64,000 nt of DNA from Tepidiphilus succinatimandens. GTDB taxonomy: Bacteria; Pseudomonadota; Gammaproteobacteria; Burkholderiales; Rhodocyclaceae. Shown in pieces: positions 1 to 7,512 of this stretch; position 1 is the stretch's first letter; each line of letters begins with the position of its first letter. The stretch is from the NCBI RefSeq assembly GCF_006503695.1, contig NZ_SBIK01000011.1:1-64000 (forward strand). Direction: 5' to 3'. A program made the translations under genes and the position numbers. Below the pieces are notes generated by a model. The model was not told the DNA's origin, did no database searches, and saw only the letters and a program-made list of their open reading frames with translations.

Positions 1-91
1 TTTCCTGGTGAGGATCGCCGAGCCGCTCGAGCTTGGCGCGATGTTCTTCTGCGGCAAAGAGGTCGGGCTGGATCGCAGTGCGGCGCGTCAT
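1..91 (-). CDS. IS5-like transposase, N-terminal fragment (runs off left edge)
   Basis: The minus strand opens with ATG at 91 and stays open for 30 codons to the window edge. The peptide (MTRRTAIQPDLFAAEEHRAK, then LERLGDP) resembles the N-terminus of IS5-group DDE transposases, where a short polar lead is followed by a 'LxxLGDPL'-type segment. No catalytic residue is in view. It would be the left neighbour of the conjugative island, transcribed outward. The family assignment rests on a short stretch and is tentative. Confidence 0.4.
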   Translation of the reverse strand, partial: MTRRTAIQPDLFAAEEHRAKLERLGDPHQE

Positions 92-223
92 GGTTCGGGC
101 TCCTCTCGAATCAGGACAGGGGAATTTTATCAGAGTGGGGGAGAGGAGTTTTTCGAGGTGCCCAATAATGCACGACGTCGCGGATCGATGCAATCGTCCG
201 GTACCTAACATTCAGACAGGTTC

Positions 224-631
224 TCAGCCGAGTTTTCTCGCCATCTCTCTGACCAGCTCTTCCAGGTCGGCTACTCGTTTCGCTTCCTGAACGCGAGAAA
301 AAATTTCCTCGAGCACGGCGTTGCGCCTATCCTCGTCCAGTCCGTCGAGCAACCCCTTCACGGCGTCGATTTTTCGAAGATAGGTGTCGCGGGGGGCGGG
401 ACTCTCCGATGAGGTTTCCGCGCACATGTCTCCTTGCCCCAAGAGAAGCCAGTTTAGGTTTACGCCTGTTTTGGCGATGGCGACGAGGGCTTCCCCGCCT
501 GGCACGTTGACCCCGTTTTCGTACTTGCGAACAACCCCAATGTGCAACCCTGTCAGGCTGGAGAACTCCTTCTGGGTTAGCCCCAGATGCATTCTCCACA
601 TCCTAAGACGGTCTGCGATCGTCGAAGCCAA
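224..631 (-). CDS. XRE/Cro-CI type repressor of the conjugative island
   Basis: This 135-residue protein has a classic N-terminal helix-turn-helix (about residues 8-60, core LTQKEFSSLTGLHIGVVRKY) and a charged helical C-terminus likely used for dimerisation. The start codon is TTG at 631, preceded by an AAAAGGGG ribosome-binding site at good spacing. It is divergent from the FlhD/FlhC-like pair, and a perfect palindrome lies between them inside the activator promoter. That layout matches the repressor-versus-activator switch of SXT-like integrative elements (SetR against SetCD). It has no LexA-like peptidase region, so SOS self-cleavage is not expected. Confidence 0.8.
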   Translation of the reverse strand: MASTIADRLRMWRMHLGLTQKEFSSLTGLHIGVVRKYENGVNVPGGEALVAIAKTGVNLNWLLLGQGDMCAETSSESPAPRDTYLRKIDAVKGLLDGLDEDRRNAVLEEIFSRVQEAKRVADLEELVREMARKLG

Positions 632-658
632 AACAACCCCTTTTAGTGATCTTTTTCC

Positions 659-686
659 TTGACGGATACCGTATACGGTCTATAAT
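659..686 (+). promoter_or_regulatory. Sigma-70 promoter with embedded palindromic operator
   Basis: TTGACG (659-664) and TATAAT (681-686) are separated by 16 bp, which is close to consensus. The spacer contains the perfect 12-bp palindrome ACCGTATACGGT (668-679). It drives the FlhD/FlhC-like genes beginning at 716. A repressor bound there would block RNA polymerase; the divergent XRE protein is the obvious candidate. Confidence 0.7.
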
Positions 687-715
687 GGAATCGTACGAAA
701 TGTTGGAAACGCGCC

Positions 716-997
716 ATGAACGACATCGTTTCGATAAATCGACAGTTTCTGATTATGGCAAGGCAGCTCGCAAACTCCAAGTCCGAGTCCGGCGAGATCG
801 TAACCGGCTTGCCTCGACCCGTTCTGGAACGGCTGGCCAACCTCAGCCTCGACCAGATCGAGGCGATAGCGGAACGAATCGGAATCAGTCTCATAACGAT
901 AAGGCTCAACGAGGCCGAGTTGGCTCGACTGGCATCGCTTCAAGATGGACAGAGAGCGGCCTATTCGCTCGCCGTTGTCGCTTCAGGTAGTCGCTGA
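716..997 (+). CDS. FlhD-like transcriptional activator subunit of a mobile element
   Basis: This 93-residue, mostly helical protein has the layout of FlhD: an N-terminal helix (NDIVSINRQFLIMARQLA), a proline-containing linker, then a helical region ending in LDQIEAIAERIGISLITIRL. FlhD is usually about 116 residues, so this is a short version. The gene five bases downstream encodes a protein with the diagnostic zinc cysteines of FlhC, which makes the assignment credible. FlhD4C2-like complexes such as SetDC of SXT/R391 elements switch on excision and transfer genes. Transcription starts at the promoter at 659-686, and a GGAAA site precedes the ATG. Confidence 0.65.
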   Translation: MNDIVSINRQFLIMARQLANSKSESGEIVTGLPRPVLERLANLSLDQIEAIAERIGISLITIRLNEAELARLASLQDGQRAAYSLAVVASGSR

Positions 998-1002
998 GCG
1001 CC

Positions 1003-1467
1003 ATGGTCGAGATAGCCGAACTCGAACATTTGCGGTTGGCCTACGACCTCATTCAGGCCGGGCTGCGGTTATCCATCGTCCGCGGGATGACCGGCATAGG
1101 AACGCGCACTCTGCGGCAATGGTGGTGGGACGTCCACGGCGTCAAACCGTCAAACGGAAAGTTGCCTGAGTCCGTCCTGTCCTTCATAAAGGACAAGGAT
1201 TCGGCGGCGAAACTTTCCGCCTTCGCCGCGCTGCATAAAAGACTGCACGGATCGAAGCTGACGCCAGAATGCTTGCTGACGACATGGCGTGAGTTCCAGA
1301 GGCTGTGTGCGCCAGTCGACATCAATGCAGCGTACTTTGCCATCAGAGACATCAGAGCGCGGATCGTGGTACTGGCCAGATGTACTGTATGCAGCGCGGC
1401 GTTCATCTATGACGCCGGCAGCAGACATACAGAACGATGCCCGTTTTGTGACACAAAGGTCGTTTGA
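1003..1467 (+). CDS. FlhC-like zinc-binding activator subunit of a mobile element
   Basis: This 154-residue protein has a helical, arginine-rich DNA-binding N-terminus (RLSIVRGMTGIGTRTLRQWW, about 23-42). Its C-terminal zinc site uses C127, C130, C146 and C149 in the CxxC-x15-CxxC pattern seen in FlhC. It is co-transcribed with the FlhD-like gene (5-bp gap). FlhC normally makes the main DNA contacts and FlhD shapes them. The setting, in front of conjugation genes and opposite an XRE repressor, argues for control of element transfer rather than flagella; no flagellar gene is in the window. The gene ends just before an IS200/IS605-type unit. Confidence 0.7.
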   Translation: MVEIAELEHLRLAYDLIQAGLRLSIVRGMTGIGTRTLRQWWWDVHGVKPSNGKLPESVLSFIKDKDSAAKLSAFAALHKRLHGSKLTPECLLTTWREFQRLCAPVDINAAYFAIRDIRARIVVLARCTVCSAAFIYDAGSRHTERCPFCDTKVV

Positions 1468-1480
1468 GGATTTGTCAATC

Positions 1481-1865
1481 CTCCCCGCCCTAAAGGGCGG
1501 AGCTTGTAACCCCAAGCTCGGTTGACCAGACCAGGCGCGAGCAATCGCGCGACGTGTGATGGAAGTGCGAAGACCCACCCGCAGATGCTTCCTCAGTCTG
1601 CGGCTCTGGAAGAGAGGGATGCAGACACGGCAAGGGAGCGCCACGAAACGGTCCCTCTCCTGGCGGGAAAACCGCCGAAGCTGCCATCGCACACGGTCGA
1701 GGGGAGCGGTCCTGATGGACCCGTCACTGGTCCCGTAAGGGACGAACGTAAACAAGTAGGGATATTCGTGGATCAAGAGAGCGACTTGACGAAAGGAGGA
1801 AGCGGGAAAAGGGGCGTGCCCTGCACGCCGCGCTCTCCCTCCCCGGCCTGAAGGCCGGGGTTTCC
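1481..1865. mobile_element. Gene-less IS200/IS605-type unit bounded by palindromes
   Basis: One end carries the hairpin CCGCCC-taaa-GGGCGG (1485-1500). The other carries a perfect 9-bp-arm hairpin, CCCCGGCCT-ga-AGGCCGGGG (1841-1860). Such ends, with an adjacent TTGTCAATCC-type flank, are typical of TnpA/TnpB or IscB elements. The roughly 340 bases between contain no convincing protein gene. Boundaries are estimates, since these elements make no target duplication. It separates the regulatory genes from the conjugation genes. Confidence 0.5.
1501..1830 (+). ncRNA. Candidate structured RNA inside the gene-less IS unit
   Basis: At least seven perfect stem-loops follow each other on this strand: AGCTTG/CAAGCT (1501-1518); GCGCGA-GCAA-TCGCGC (1535-1550); CCGCAGA/TCTGCGG (1579-1603); GGCGG/CCGCC (1662-1676); GGTCC-TGAT-GGACC (1708-1721); GTCCC-GTAA-GGGAC (1730-1743); GGCGTG/CACGCC (1813-1829). 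Two have GNRA tetraloops. There is no good reading frame. This density suggests a functional RNA such as an omega/HEARO-type guide RNA of the TnpB/IscB world, or another ribozyme-like RNA. Strand and class are inferred. Confidence 0.35.
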
Positions 1866-1876
1866 CGCGCAAACTG

Positions 1877-2179
1877 ATGACAACGGACCAGTCTACACCT
1901 CTAGTAATTAGATACATTCGTGCCGGATGGACCCGGCGGCAGGCGGCGCTGCTTGTGCCGTGGGATGCCCTCGAGGAGCTGGTCGGCCCGCTGGGGGAAC
2001 TCTTGTCGCCTCAGAAGCGCGAGGCGCTCGTCGAGCGGCTCATCGAACGCGGCACTCTGCCGCCGCAGGCGCGGGGGTGGTGCGCCGAGGTCGACGCCGA
2101 CGGCTGCTGGATCATCGATCCGAATACCGAGGAAGATCCCGACGTCGGTCCGTGGTTTCCGCCAGATTTTCCGTTTTGA
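1877..2179 (+). CDS. Small acidic protein of the conjugative island, function unknown
   Basis: I do not recognise this 100-residue protein. It has an arginine/alanine-rich helical first half (IRYIRAGWTRRQAALLVPWD, about 11-30) and an acidic, proline-rich end (DPNTEEDPDVGPWFPPDFPF). No signal peptide or membrane segment is visible. The ATG lies only about 12 bases after the preceding IS unit and no clear ribosome-binding site is seen, so its native 5' end may have been altered by that insertion. It precedes the TraF-type peptidase on the same strand and probably belongs to the transfer operon. Confidence 0.5.
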   Translation: MTTDQSTPLVIRYIRAGWTRRQAALLVPWDALEELVGPLGELLSPQKREALVERLIERGTLPPQARGWCAEVDADGCWIIDPNTEEDPDVGPWFPPDFPF

Positions 2180-2268
2180 TTCGGCGCGGTATCCGACATA
2201 CCGAAATGGGTCATCGAGCGACCCTTTTCGAACGCAAATCGAGCGATCCGGGAAGTAACATCCCCGGC

Positions 2269-2766
2269 ATGCTCGATTGCATCTTCCATCACATCGGCCG
2301 AAGGGCGCCGATCTATCTCTGGCTGCTGGTGGCCATCGCAGCTTTTGGGCGCTATTTCACCGTTTCCATAAACGTCTCCGACTCGTTGCCGGGTACGGTC
2401 TTTCTCGTCCAGAAAGGCGCGAGACCGGACAAAGGCGATCTGGCCGCGTTTCGGTACGGCGGCGGGGGACCTTACGAACGGGGAAGCCTGTTTCTCAAGC
2501 GCATGGTGGGCACCCCAGGCTCGGTAGTGGAGCGCGTGGACGTGGGGGAGGGGTACTGGGACTACTACGTCGACGGTCTGTTCGTGGGGCGCGCCAAGCC
2601 GACATCGAGGGAGGGCGTCCCACTCGAGCCGGGGCCGGTAGGCAAGATCCCGCCTGGGCATTACTACATGGCCGCGCCCAATCCCGACAGCCTCGATTCG
2701 CGGTACGCCTTGGTGGGTTGGATCGGCGACGATCGGATCGTCGGCCGGGCATTTCGGGTCTTTTGA
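2269..2766 (+). CDS. traF: TraF-type conjugative transfer signal peptidase (S26 family)
   Basis: This 165-residue inner-membrane serine peptidase matures pilin or other transfer proteins. One membrane helix (about 15-30) precedes the catalytic block SDSLPGTVFLV, with the probable nucleophile at Ser39. The Lys motif LFLKRMVGTPGSVVE follows with K77 as general base, and the C-terminal GDDRIVGRAFRVF box closes the fold. The ATG at 2269 was chosen because it places the membrane helix near the N-terminus; an ATG at 2206 would add 21 residues and lacks a ribosome-binding site. It is 6 bases ahead of traI. Confidence 0.8.
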   Translation: MLDCIFHHIGRRAPIYLWLLVAIAAFGRYFTVSINVSDSLPGTVFLVQKGARPDKGDLAAFRYGGGGPYERGSLFLKRMVGTPGSVVERVDVGEGYWDYYVDGLFVGRAKPTSREGVPLEPGPVGKIPPGHYYMAAPNPDSLDSRYALVGWIGDDRIVGRAFRVF

Positions 2767-2772
2767 GCAACG

Positions 2773-5043
2773 ATGTTTTCTTGGCTGAAGAGGAAACCGG
2801 GCCAGCGGGATCCACGTGCGAAGAACATCGAGCCGATCTACCACTGGTCGAGCGACGAGATTCCGCGCTATCCGCCATTCATGAAAGGTCTGCCGGTCGT
2901 GCCGCCAGAAAAGCTGGTGGAGACGCAATCCGCGCTGATCGAACGCATCGCTGATACGGCGATCGCCCCGCCCACGCAGTTCGAGCGCTACTACCTGCCT
3001 GCAATCGAGCGCTTTGCGCGATTCGCCCATCTTCTGCCAGCCTCGCAGTCCCATCATCACAGGGGCGCCGGCGGCCTCCTTCGGCATTCCATCGAGGTCG
3101 CCCTTTGGGCGCTACAGTCTGCCGACAAGGTGTTGCTGGATGCCGCGAAGACACCGTATCAACGGCGCGAGATGGAGCCTCGCTGGCAACTCGCCGTGTT
3201 TCTCGCGGCGCTGTGTCACGACGCGGGCAAACCTGTGACCGATCTCGTCGTGACGAACATGGATCGGACGACGCTTTGGAAGCCTATCAAGGAAGACCTT
3301 TACGACTGGGCCAGAAAGAACGGCATCGAGGCGTATTTTCTCGATTGGCGTGAGGGCAGGGCGCGGCAACATACCGCGCTGTCGAATCTGATCGCGGATC
3401 GAATCATCGGAGCGGAAGCGCTCGAATGGATCGAAGAAGGGGGAACCGAGCTCATCGTCTGGCTGATGGAGTCTCTCACCTGTAATCCAAGCCCGACGAA
3501 CCTCATCTACGATCTGGTCGTCAAGGCCGATCAAACCAGCGTCGAGCGCGATCTAAAGACGCTCGGCGTCGCAATGGCGGGATACGACCTTGGCGTGCCC
3601 GTCGAGCGTCATCTGACGGACATCATGCGCCGCCTCATCAAGGAAGGGGTGTGGCTCATCAACGAACCCGGTGCGCGGCTGTGGAACATAGGCGGAAACA
3701 TCTACCTGATTTGGCCGGCCGCCGGAGAGGAGATTGCCAGACAAGTGCGCGAGGACGGCATACCGGGAATTCCCAGGACGCCTGACGGCATCCTGGATAT
3801 GCTGGTGGAACGACAGATCGCATTCGTGCGCGATGGTGCCGCACCGGGCGATCGGCTCTGGAAGATTGCTCCTGCCTGTCTGGCGGAGAAAATCCCCGGC
3901 ATCAAGCTTTCGGCGATCAGGTTGCGCGACGACGCCATTGTGTCGTCCAGCCCCATCCCGCCAGTAGAGGGGAGACTCGTCGAGGAAGATGAGGATGGCG
4001 CCGCAGCGCACGCAGGTAACGAGACATCGGCACCAGCGGAAGCGGCGGAGCATTCCACCGCCGAGTCGAGCGATGTGGCACATCGGGAGCAACCGGAGAT
4101 ACTGCGCAATGCCAAGATCGAGGCTGCGGACGGACCGCGTTCGGCCGGACCTGCGGCGGCCCGGTCTGTTTCGAAGCCGATGCTCGCATCACCCAAGCCA
4201 GACGCCGGAGACCAAAAAGCCAAGAACGAGATCCGGCTCGACGGACCCGTAGGGGAAACCCTCAAGGCGCTCGCGCAAGACCTCAAGTCCGGCGACAAGC
4301 AGTGGGGAATTGATGCCATCATCGACGCCGACCGGAATGTTCTGCTTCGGTGGCCAGATGCGTTCAGCGGATATGGGCTGACCGCCAAGAGGATCCTCGA
4401 TGAGCTGGGTAGCCGAGAGTGGTTGTGGATCGACCAGATGGCTCCCTTGAAAAAGGTCGTGGAAGCACAGTTCAGGGACGGCATTGCGAAAGCCATCCGC
4501 CTGACGCCGGAAATCAGCCAGACGTTGATCCGTGAGGCCGGCGCAGCCATGGATGGCGGACGCATCGAGTCCGAAGTCAAAAATTCGCCGAGCCAGGAGG
4601 ATAAGGAAAAATCAGCCGAACCGGAGCGCTCGCAGGTGCGCGCGAAACCCGCGAAGCAGGACAGCAAGCCAAAGCTCGAGGCGGTAAGCCTTGGCGAGAA
4701 CGCGGGCGAAGCGGGTTACGGCGAAGCCAAAACCGATGTCAAAACGCAGGAGCAGCCGGGCAAGCCGCCCGCCCTCGACGCTGAAGGAACGGACGGAGAT
4801 CGGGACGCGGGAAGCGCGTCGCAATCTCCCGGATTGCCCTCCGTGGACGACGTGATAGCGGCGATCGAAGAACTGCCCGCAACCGTACAGCCCGACGGAT
4901 ACCTCCTCATCGGCAAGCAGGACGTACTCGCGGCGTGCAAAAGACGCGGGTTGCGGATCACGCATAGACGTCTGATGGAGTTGGCGAGTAAAAACCCAGA
5001 TAGGCTATCGGTGGATGGTTTGACCGTCCGGTTTAGGCGTTGA
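2773..5043 (+). CDS. traI: TraI relaxase, MobH family
   Basis: This 756-residue relaxase nicks oriT and pilots the transferred strand. The N-terminal TraI_2 domain (about 20-330) shows the MobH histidine cluster HHHRGAGGLLRH (H94-H96, H105) and an HD pair, LCHDAGKP (H149, D150), expected to hold metal for the nicking reaction. A low-complexity Ala/Glu/Ser linker (about 400-480) follows. A second conserved domain (about 485-580, WGIDAIIDADRNVLLRWPDA) comes next, then another disordered stretch. A winged-helix-like C-terminus (about 690-756) ends the protein. Finding traI between the peptidase and traW is an unusual order. oriT was not located. Confidence 0.85.
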   Translation: MFSWLKRKPGQRDPRAKNIEPIYHWSSDEIPRYPPFMKGLPVVPPEKLVETQSALIERIADTAIAPPTQFERYYLPAIERFARFAHLLPASQSHHHRGAGGLLRHSIEVALWALQSADKVLLDAAKTPYQRREMEPRWQLAVFLAALCHDAGKPVTDLVVTNMDRTTLWKPIKEDLYDWARKNGIEAYFLDWREGRARQHTALSNLIADRIIGAEALEWIEEGGTELIVWLMESLTCNPSPTNLIYDLVVKADQTSVERDLKTLGVAMAGYDLGVPVERHLTDIMRRLIKEGVWLINEPGARLWNIGGNIYLIWPAAGEEIARQVREDGIPGIPRTPDGILDMLVERQIAFVRDGAAPGDRLWKIAPACLAEKIPGIKLSAIRLRDDAIVSSSPIPPVEGRLVEEDEDGAAAHAGNETSAPAEAAEHSTAESSDVAHREQPEILRNAKIEAADGPRSAGPAAARSVSKPMLASPKPDAGDQKAKNEIRLDGPVGETLKALAQDLKSGDKQWGIDAIIDADRNVLLRWPDAFSGYGLTAKRILDELGSREWLWIDQMAPLKKVVEAQFRDGIAKAIRLTPEISQTLIREAGAAMDGGRIESEVKNSPSQEDKEKSAEPERSQVRAKPAKQDSKPKLEAVSLGENAGEAGYGEAKTDVKTQEQPGKPPALDAEGTDGDRDAGSASQSPGLPSVDDVIAAIEELPATVQPDGYLLIGKQDVLAACKRRGLRITHRRLMELASKNPDRLSVDGLTVRFRR

Positions 5044-5046
5044 AAA

Positions 5047-5068
5047 GAAAGCTAAATGAGCTTTTTTA
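5047..5068 (+). terminator. Weak intrinsic terminator after traI
   Basis: AAAGCT-aaatg-AGCTTT is followed by further T residues just after the traI stop. The 6-bp stem is AT-rich, so termination may be partial. Confidence 0.35.
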
Positions 5069-5108
5069 GTCCTCGATTCGAAGGACCACGTGTGTAAGCA
5101 TATCTCCC

Positions 5109-5735
5109 ATGACATCGAGAACGCTTGCAACCGTTTCGCTGATTCTGCTCGTCCCATGGTCCTCCGCTAAAGCCGAAGACCTGGGTGCGATCGGTCCGAC
5201 GTACGAGATCGCCGAGCGCGATCTCATCGCGGTCATTCAGGAAAAACTACGTCACCTGGAGAGAACCGGCGAGCTCGACCGTATGCAGGAGGATTACAAG
5301 CGCAAGGTCCTCGACGGCATCGAGCGCCCCAAACCCGTTCCCGGTATACGCCCCACGGAAACGGCCCGAACGTATTACATCGATCCCACGTTCACTCTCG
5401 ATCGCAACGTTCAGGATGAGCACGGCAGGATCCTCTATCCGGCCGGCACGAAGATCAATCCTTTCGACTACGACCGCATGAGCAAGGTCTTGCTCTTCTT
5501 CGACGGGCGGGACGAGAAGCAAGTGGAATTCGCAAAGCGGTTCATGGCCGAATCGGCGCTGCCAGTGAAGCCGATCCTGGTCGCCGGAGAACCGCTCAAG
5601 CTCATGCGCGAGTGGAAGAGGGAGGTGTTCTATGACCAGGGAGGAGCGCTATCCAGGCGATTCTCTATTACCCAGTCCCCCGCCGTGGTCTCCCAGGAAG
5701 GAAAAAGGATCCGTGTCGATGAAATTCGCCCGTAG
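5109..5735 (+). CDS. traW: TraW, F-type pilus assembly protein
   Basis: This 208-residue periplasmic protein needed for F-pilus extension has a signal peptide (1-22, cleaved near SSAKA/ED). It then shows the family start DLGAIGPTYEIAERDLIAVI and a central FTLDRNVQDEHGRILYPAGTKINPFDY block. A thioredoxin-like stretch (LLFFDGRDEKQVEFAKRF) and the SPAVVSQEGKRIRVDEI ending complete the family pattern. The stop lies 16 bp inside traU. TraW and TrbC act as partners, and in some systems are fused; both are present here in the usual traW-traU-trbC order. Confidence 0.85.
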   Translation: MTSRTLATVSLILLVPWSSAKAEDLGAIGPTYEIAERDLIAVIQEKLRHLERTGELDRMQEDYKRKVLDGIERPKPVPGIRPTETARTYYIDPTFTLDRNVQDEHGRILYPAGTKINPFDYDRMSKVLLFFDGRDEKQVEFAKRFMAESALPVKPILVAGEPLKLMREWKREVFYDQGGALSRRFSITQSPAVVSQEGKRIRVDEIRP

Positions 5736-6738
5736 CCTGAGCGTGTTTCTCGGCCTGCTCGTCCTCTTTTCAACGATGCCGGCAATGGCCCAGACCTGCA
5801 AAGGCAAGTTCGCCAACCCGATTACGGACATCTGCTGGTCGTGCATCTTCCCGCTGCGCATCGCCGGCATAACGCTTGCTTCCCTGGACCAGGAGGACAC
5901 ACCCAATCCCGGAGGAAATCCGCTCTGTTTTTGCGGCAATCCGCCAAAGATCGGCATGAAGGTGAGCTTCTGGGAGCCCGTGCGCCGTGTCGATGTCGTA
6001 CGCAGCCCCTTCTGCATGGTGAGTCTTGGCGGCATCAAGATGGACCCAGGATTCGACGCGCCACCTGCATCCCGTTACCGTCGAGACGCCCAGGACCAGT
6101 CTTCCTTCTATCAGGTGCACTGGTATGTCGACCCGGTCATCTACTACTTGCAGGCCATTCTGGACAACGGTTGCCTGGAGAATACGGGTTTCGACGTAGC
6201 CTACCTCACCGAGCTCGACCCGCTATGGAAGGACGACGAGCTAACCCGGATCCTAAATCCGGATGTCTATCTATTTGGAAACATGCCCGCGCGCGCGGCA
6301 TGCGCTGCGGATTGCGTTGCTGCGACATCGGGTTTTCCAAACAACCTCTTCTTCTGGTGCGCCGGGTGCCAAGGCAGCCTGTACCCACTGAATGGCAACG
6401 TACAAGCCCATGTGGGGGGCGTGCAAGCATCGAGTTTGGAGGTCTACCGGATCATCGCCAAAATGCACCGCGAAGGGTTGATGTGGGCCGCGTCGGGCGA
6501 CGATGGGCTATGCGGCTACTACCCGCAGCCCGTGATGGACAAGACCGGCTATAAGTACCAAATGCTCTACCCGATCCCGCAGACCAAGAAGATTGCCGGG
6601 AAGTGCTGCCAGCCATTGGGGCGGTCGACCATCTTATGGGGCGCTGGTCGCGAATTCCCGTTCGAGGGCGAGGATTTCGCCTATCAGATATTCCGCAAGC
6701 GCAATTGTTGCCAAGGCGCCGTGAGCATCGGGAATTGA
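5719..6738 (+). CDS. traU: TraU, F-type conjugative transfer protein
   Basis: This 339-residue exported protein has a signal peptide (1-24, ending TMPAMAQ). Cysteine-rich conserved blocks follow, including DICWSCIFPLRIAG, LCFCGNPPKIGMKVSFWEP, an internal FFWCAGCQGSLYPLNG and the C-terminal CCQPLGRSTILWG. TraU works with TraW, TrbC, TraN, TraF and TraH in mating-pair stabilisation and pilus dynamics. The ATG at 5719 follows AAGGAT and sits directly before the signal peptide; a longer upstream reading would be non-secretory. It overlaps traW by 17 bases. Confidence 0.88.
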   Translation: MKFARSLSVFLGLLVLFSTMPAMAQTCKGKFANPITDICWSCIFPLRIAGITLASLDQEDTPNPGGNPLCFCGNPPKIGMKVSFWEPVRRVDVVRSPFCMVSLGGIKMDPGFDAPPASRYRRDAQDQSSFYQVHWYVDPVIYYLQAILDNGCLENTGFDVAYLTELDPLWKDDELTRILNPDVYLFGNMPARAACAADCVAATSGFPNNLFFWCAGCQGSLYPLNGNVQAHVGGVQASSLEVYRIIAKMHREGLMWAASGDDGLCGYYPQPVMDKTGYKYQMLYPIPQTKKIAGKCCQPLGRSTILWGAGREFPFEGEDFAYQIFRKRNCCQGAVSIGN

Positions 6739-6740
6739 GC

Positions 6741-7475
6741 ATGTCGAAGTACCGCATACCTCTCCTCCTCCCCCTTTTGTTCCTGGCGCTGACGCTTCCC
6801 CTTGCGTCGGCCCAGGAACGCTTTTCTCCCCAGCAGGGCGCGGTGAGACTGCCGACCGACGAAGAAATCTCGAAGGCACAGGCGAGGGCGCGCGAAGCGA
6901 TGAATCGCCTACCGAGTGTAGACGGCATCGAGCAGCAATATGGGGTGGCTGGCATGCCAAAGGTCGAATCCGTGCCGAAGCCGGCTGCACCCGCTCCCGA
7001 CATTGCACGGATCGCCGAAAAATACGAGCAGCTCGGGCAAGCGGCCATCGACCAGAACGCTCAGCCAGATCTGCTCGTGCTGGTGTCTCTCTCGATGCCA
7101 AAGGAGGCGTTTGATCGCCTTGTAGCGCAAGCGGAGCGAGCCGGAGCAACGCTCGTCTTCCGGGGACTCAAAGGCGATTCGATGACCAAGATGGGCGAGG
7201 AGGTGCAGAAGATCCTTGGTGGGCGAAACGTCTCCGTAGCCATTCATCCGCCGGCATTCCAGCAGTTCAGTGTGACGCGCGTTCCCGCGGTCGTCATCGC
7301 GCAGCCTCGTGCCGGTGCCGTGCTCGAGAACGGATGCTCGCAGCCCGATACCTTCGTGAAGGTCTCAGGGGACGTTTCGCTCGATTACGCGCTCGACTAC
7401 ATCGAGCGCAAGAGCCCTGCCTGGGCGCCACTGGCAAGGTACTACCGCAGCAAGATCGTCCGAGGGATCGACTGA
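6741..7475 (+). CDS. trbC: TrbC, F-type pilus assembly protein
   Basis: This 244-residue periplasmic protein has a signal peptide (1-25, LPLASAQE). A variable proline-rich linker is followed by the TrbC core: PDLLVLVSLSMPKEAFDRLV, GATLVFRGLKGDSM, VAIHPPAFQQFSVTRVPAVV and a C-terminal SGDVSLDYALDYIE. The fold is thioredoxin-like but lacks a CxxC active site, as usual for this family. It starts two bases after the traU stop and is translationally coupled. Its partner is TraW. Confidence 0.85.
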   Translation: MSKYRIPLLLPLLFLALTLPLASAQERFSPQQGAVRLPTDEEISKAQARAREAMNRLPSVDGIEQQYGVAGMPKVESVPKPAAPAPDIARIAEKYEQLGQAAIDQNAQPDLLVLVSLSMPKEAFDRLVAQAERAGATLVFRGLKGDSMTKMGEEVQKILGGRNVSVAIHPPAFQQFSVTRVPAVVIAQPRAGAVLENGCSQPDTFVKVSGDVSLDYALDYIERKSPAWAPLARYYRSKIVRGID

Positions 7476-7512
7476 TGCCGACCCATCGCGATCCGCAAAG
7501 AGGCTTCGAAGA

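Noticed and set aside
1150-1917. Long minus-strand reading frame across the gene-less IS unit and the FlhC-like gene
   Set aside because: Its translation has no recognisable domain, is Arg/Pro-rich in the manner of antisense frames, and crosses both the FlhC-like gene and the terminal palindromes.
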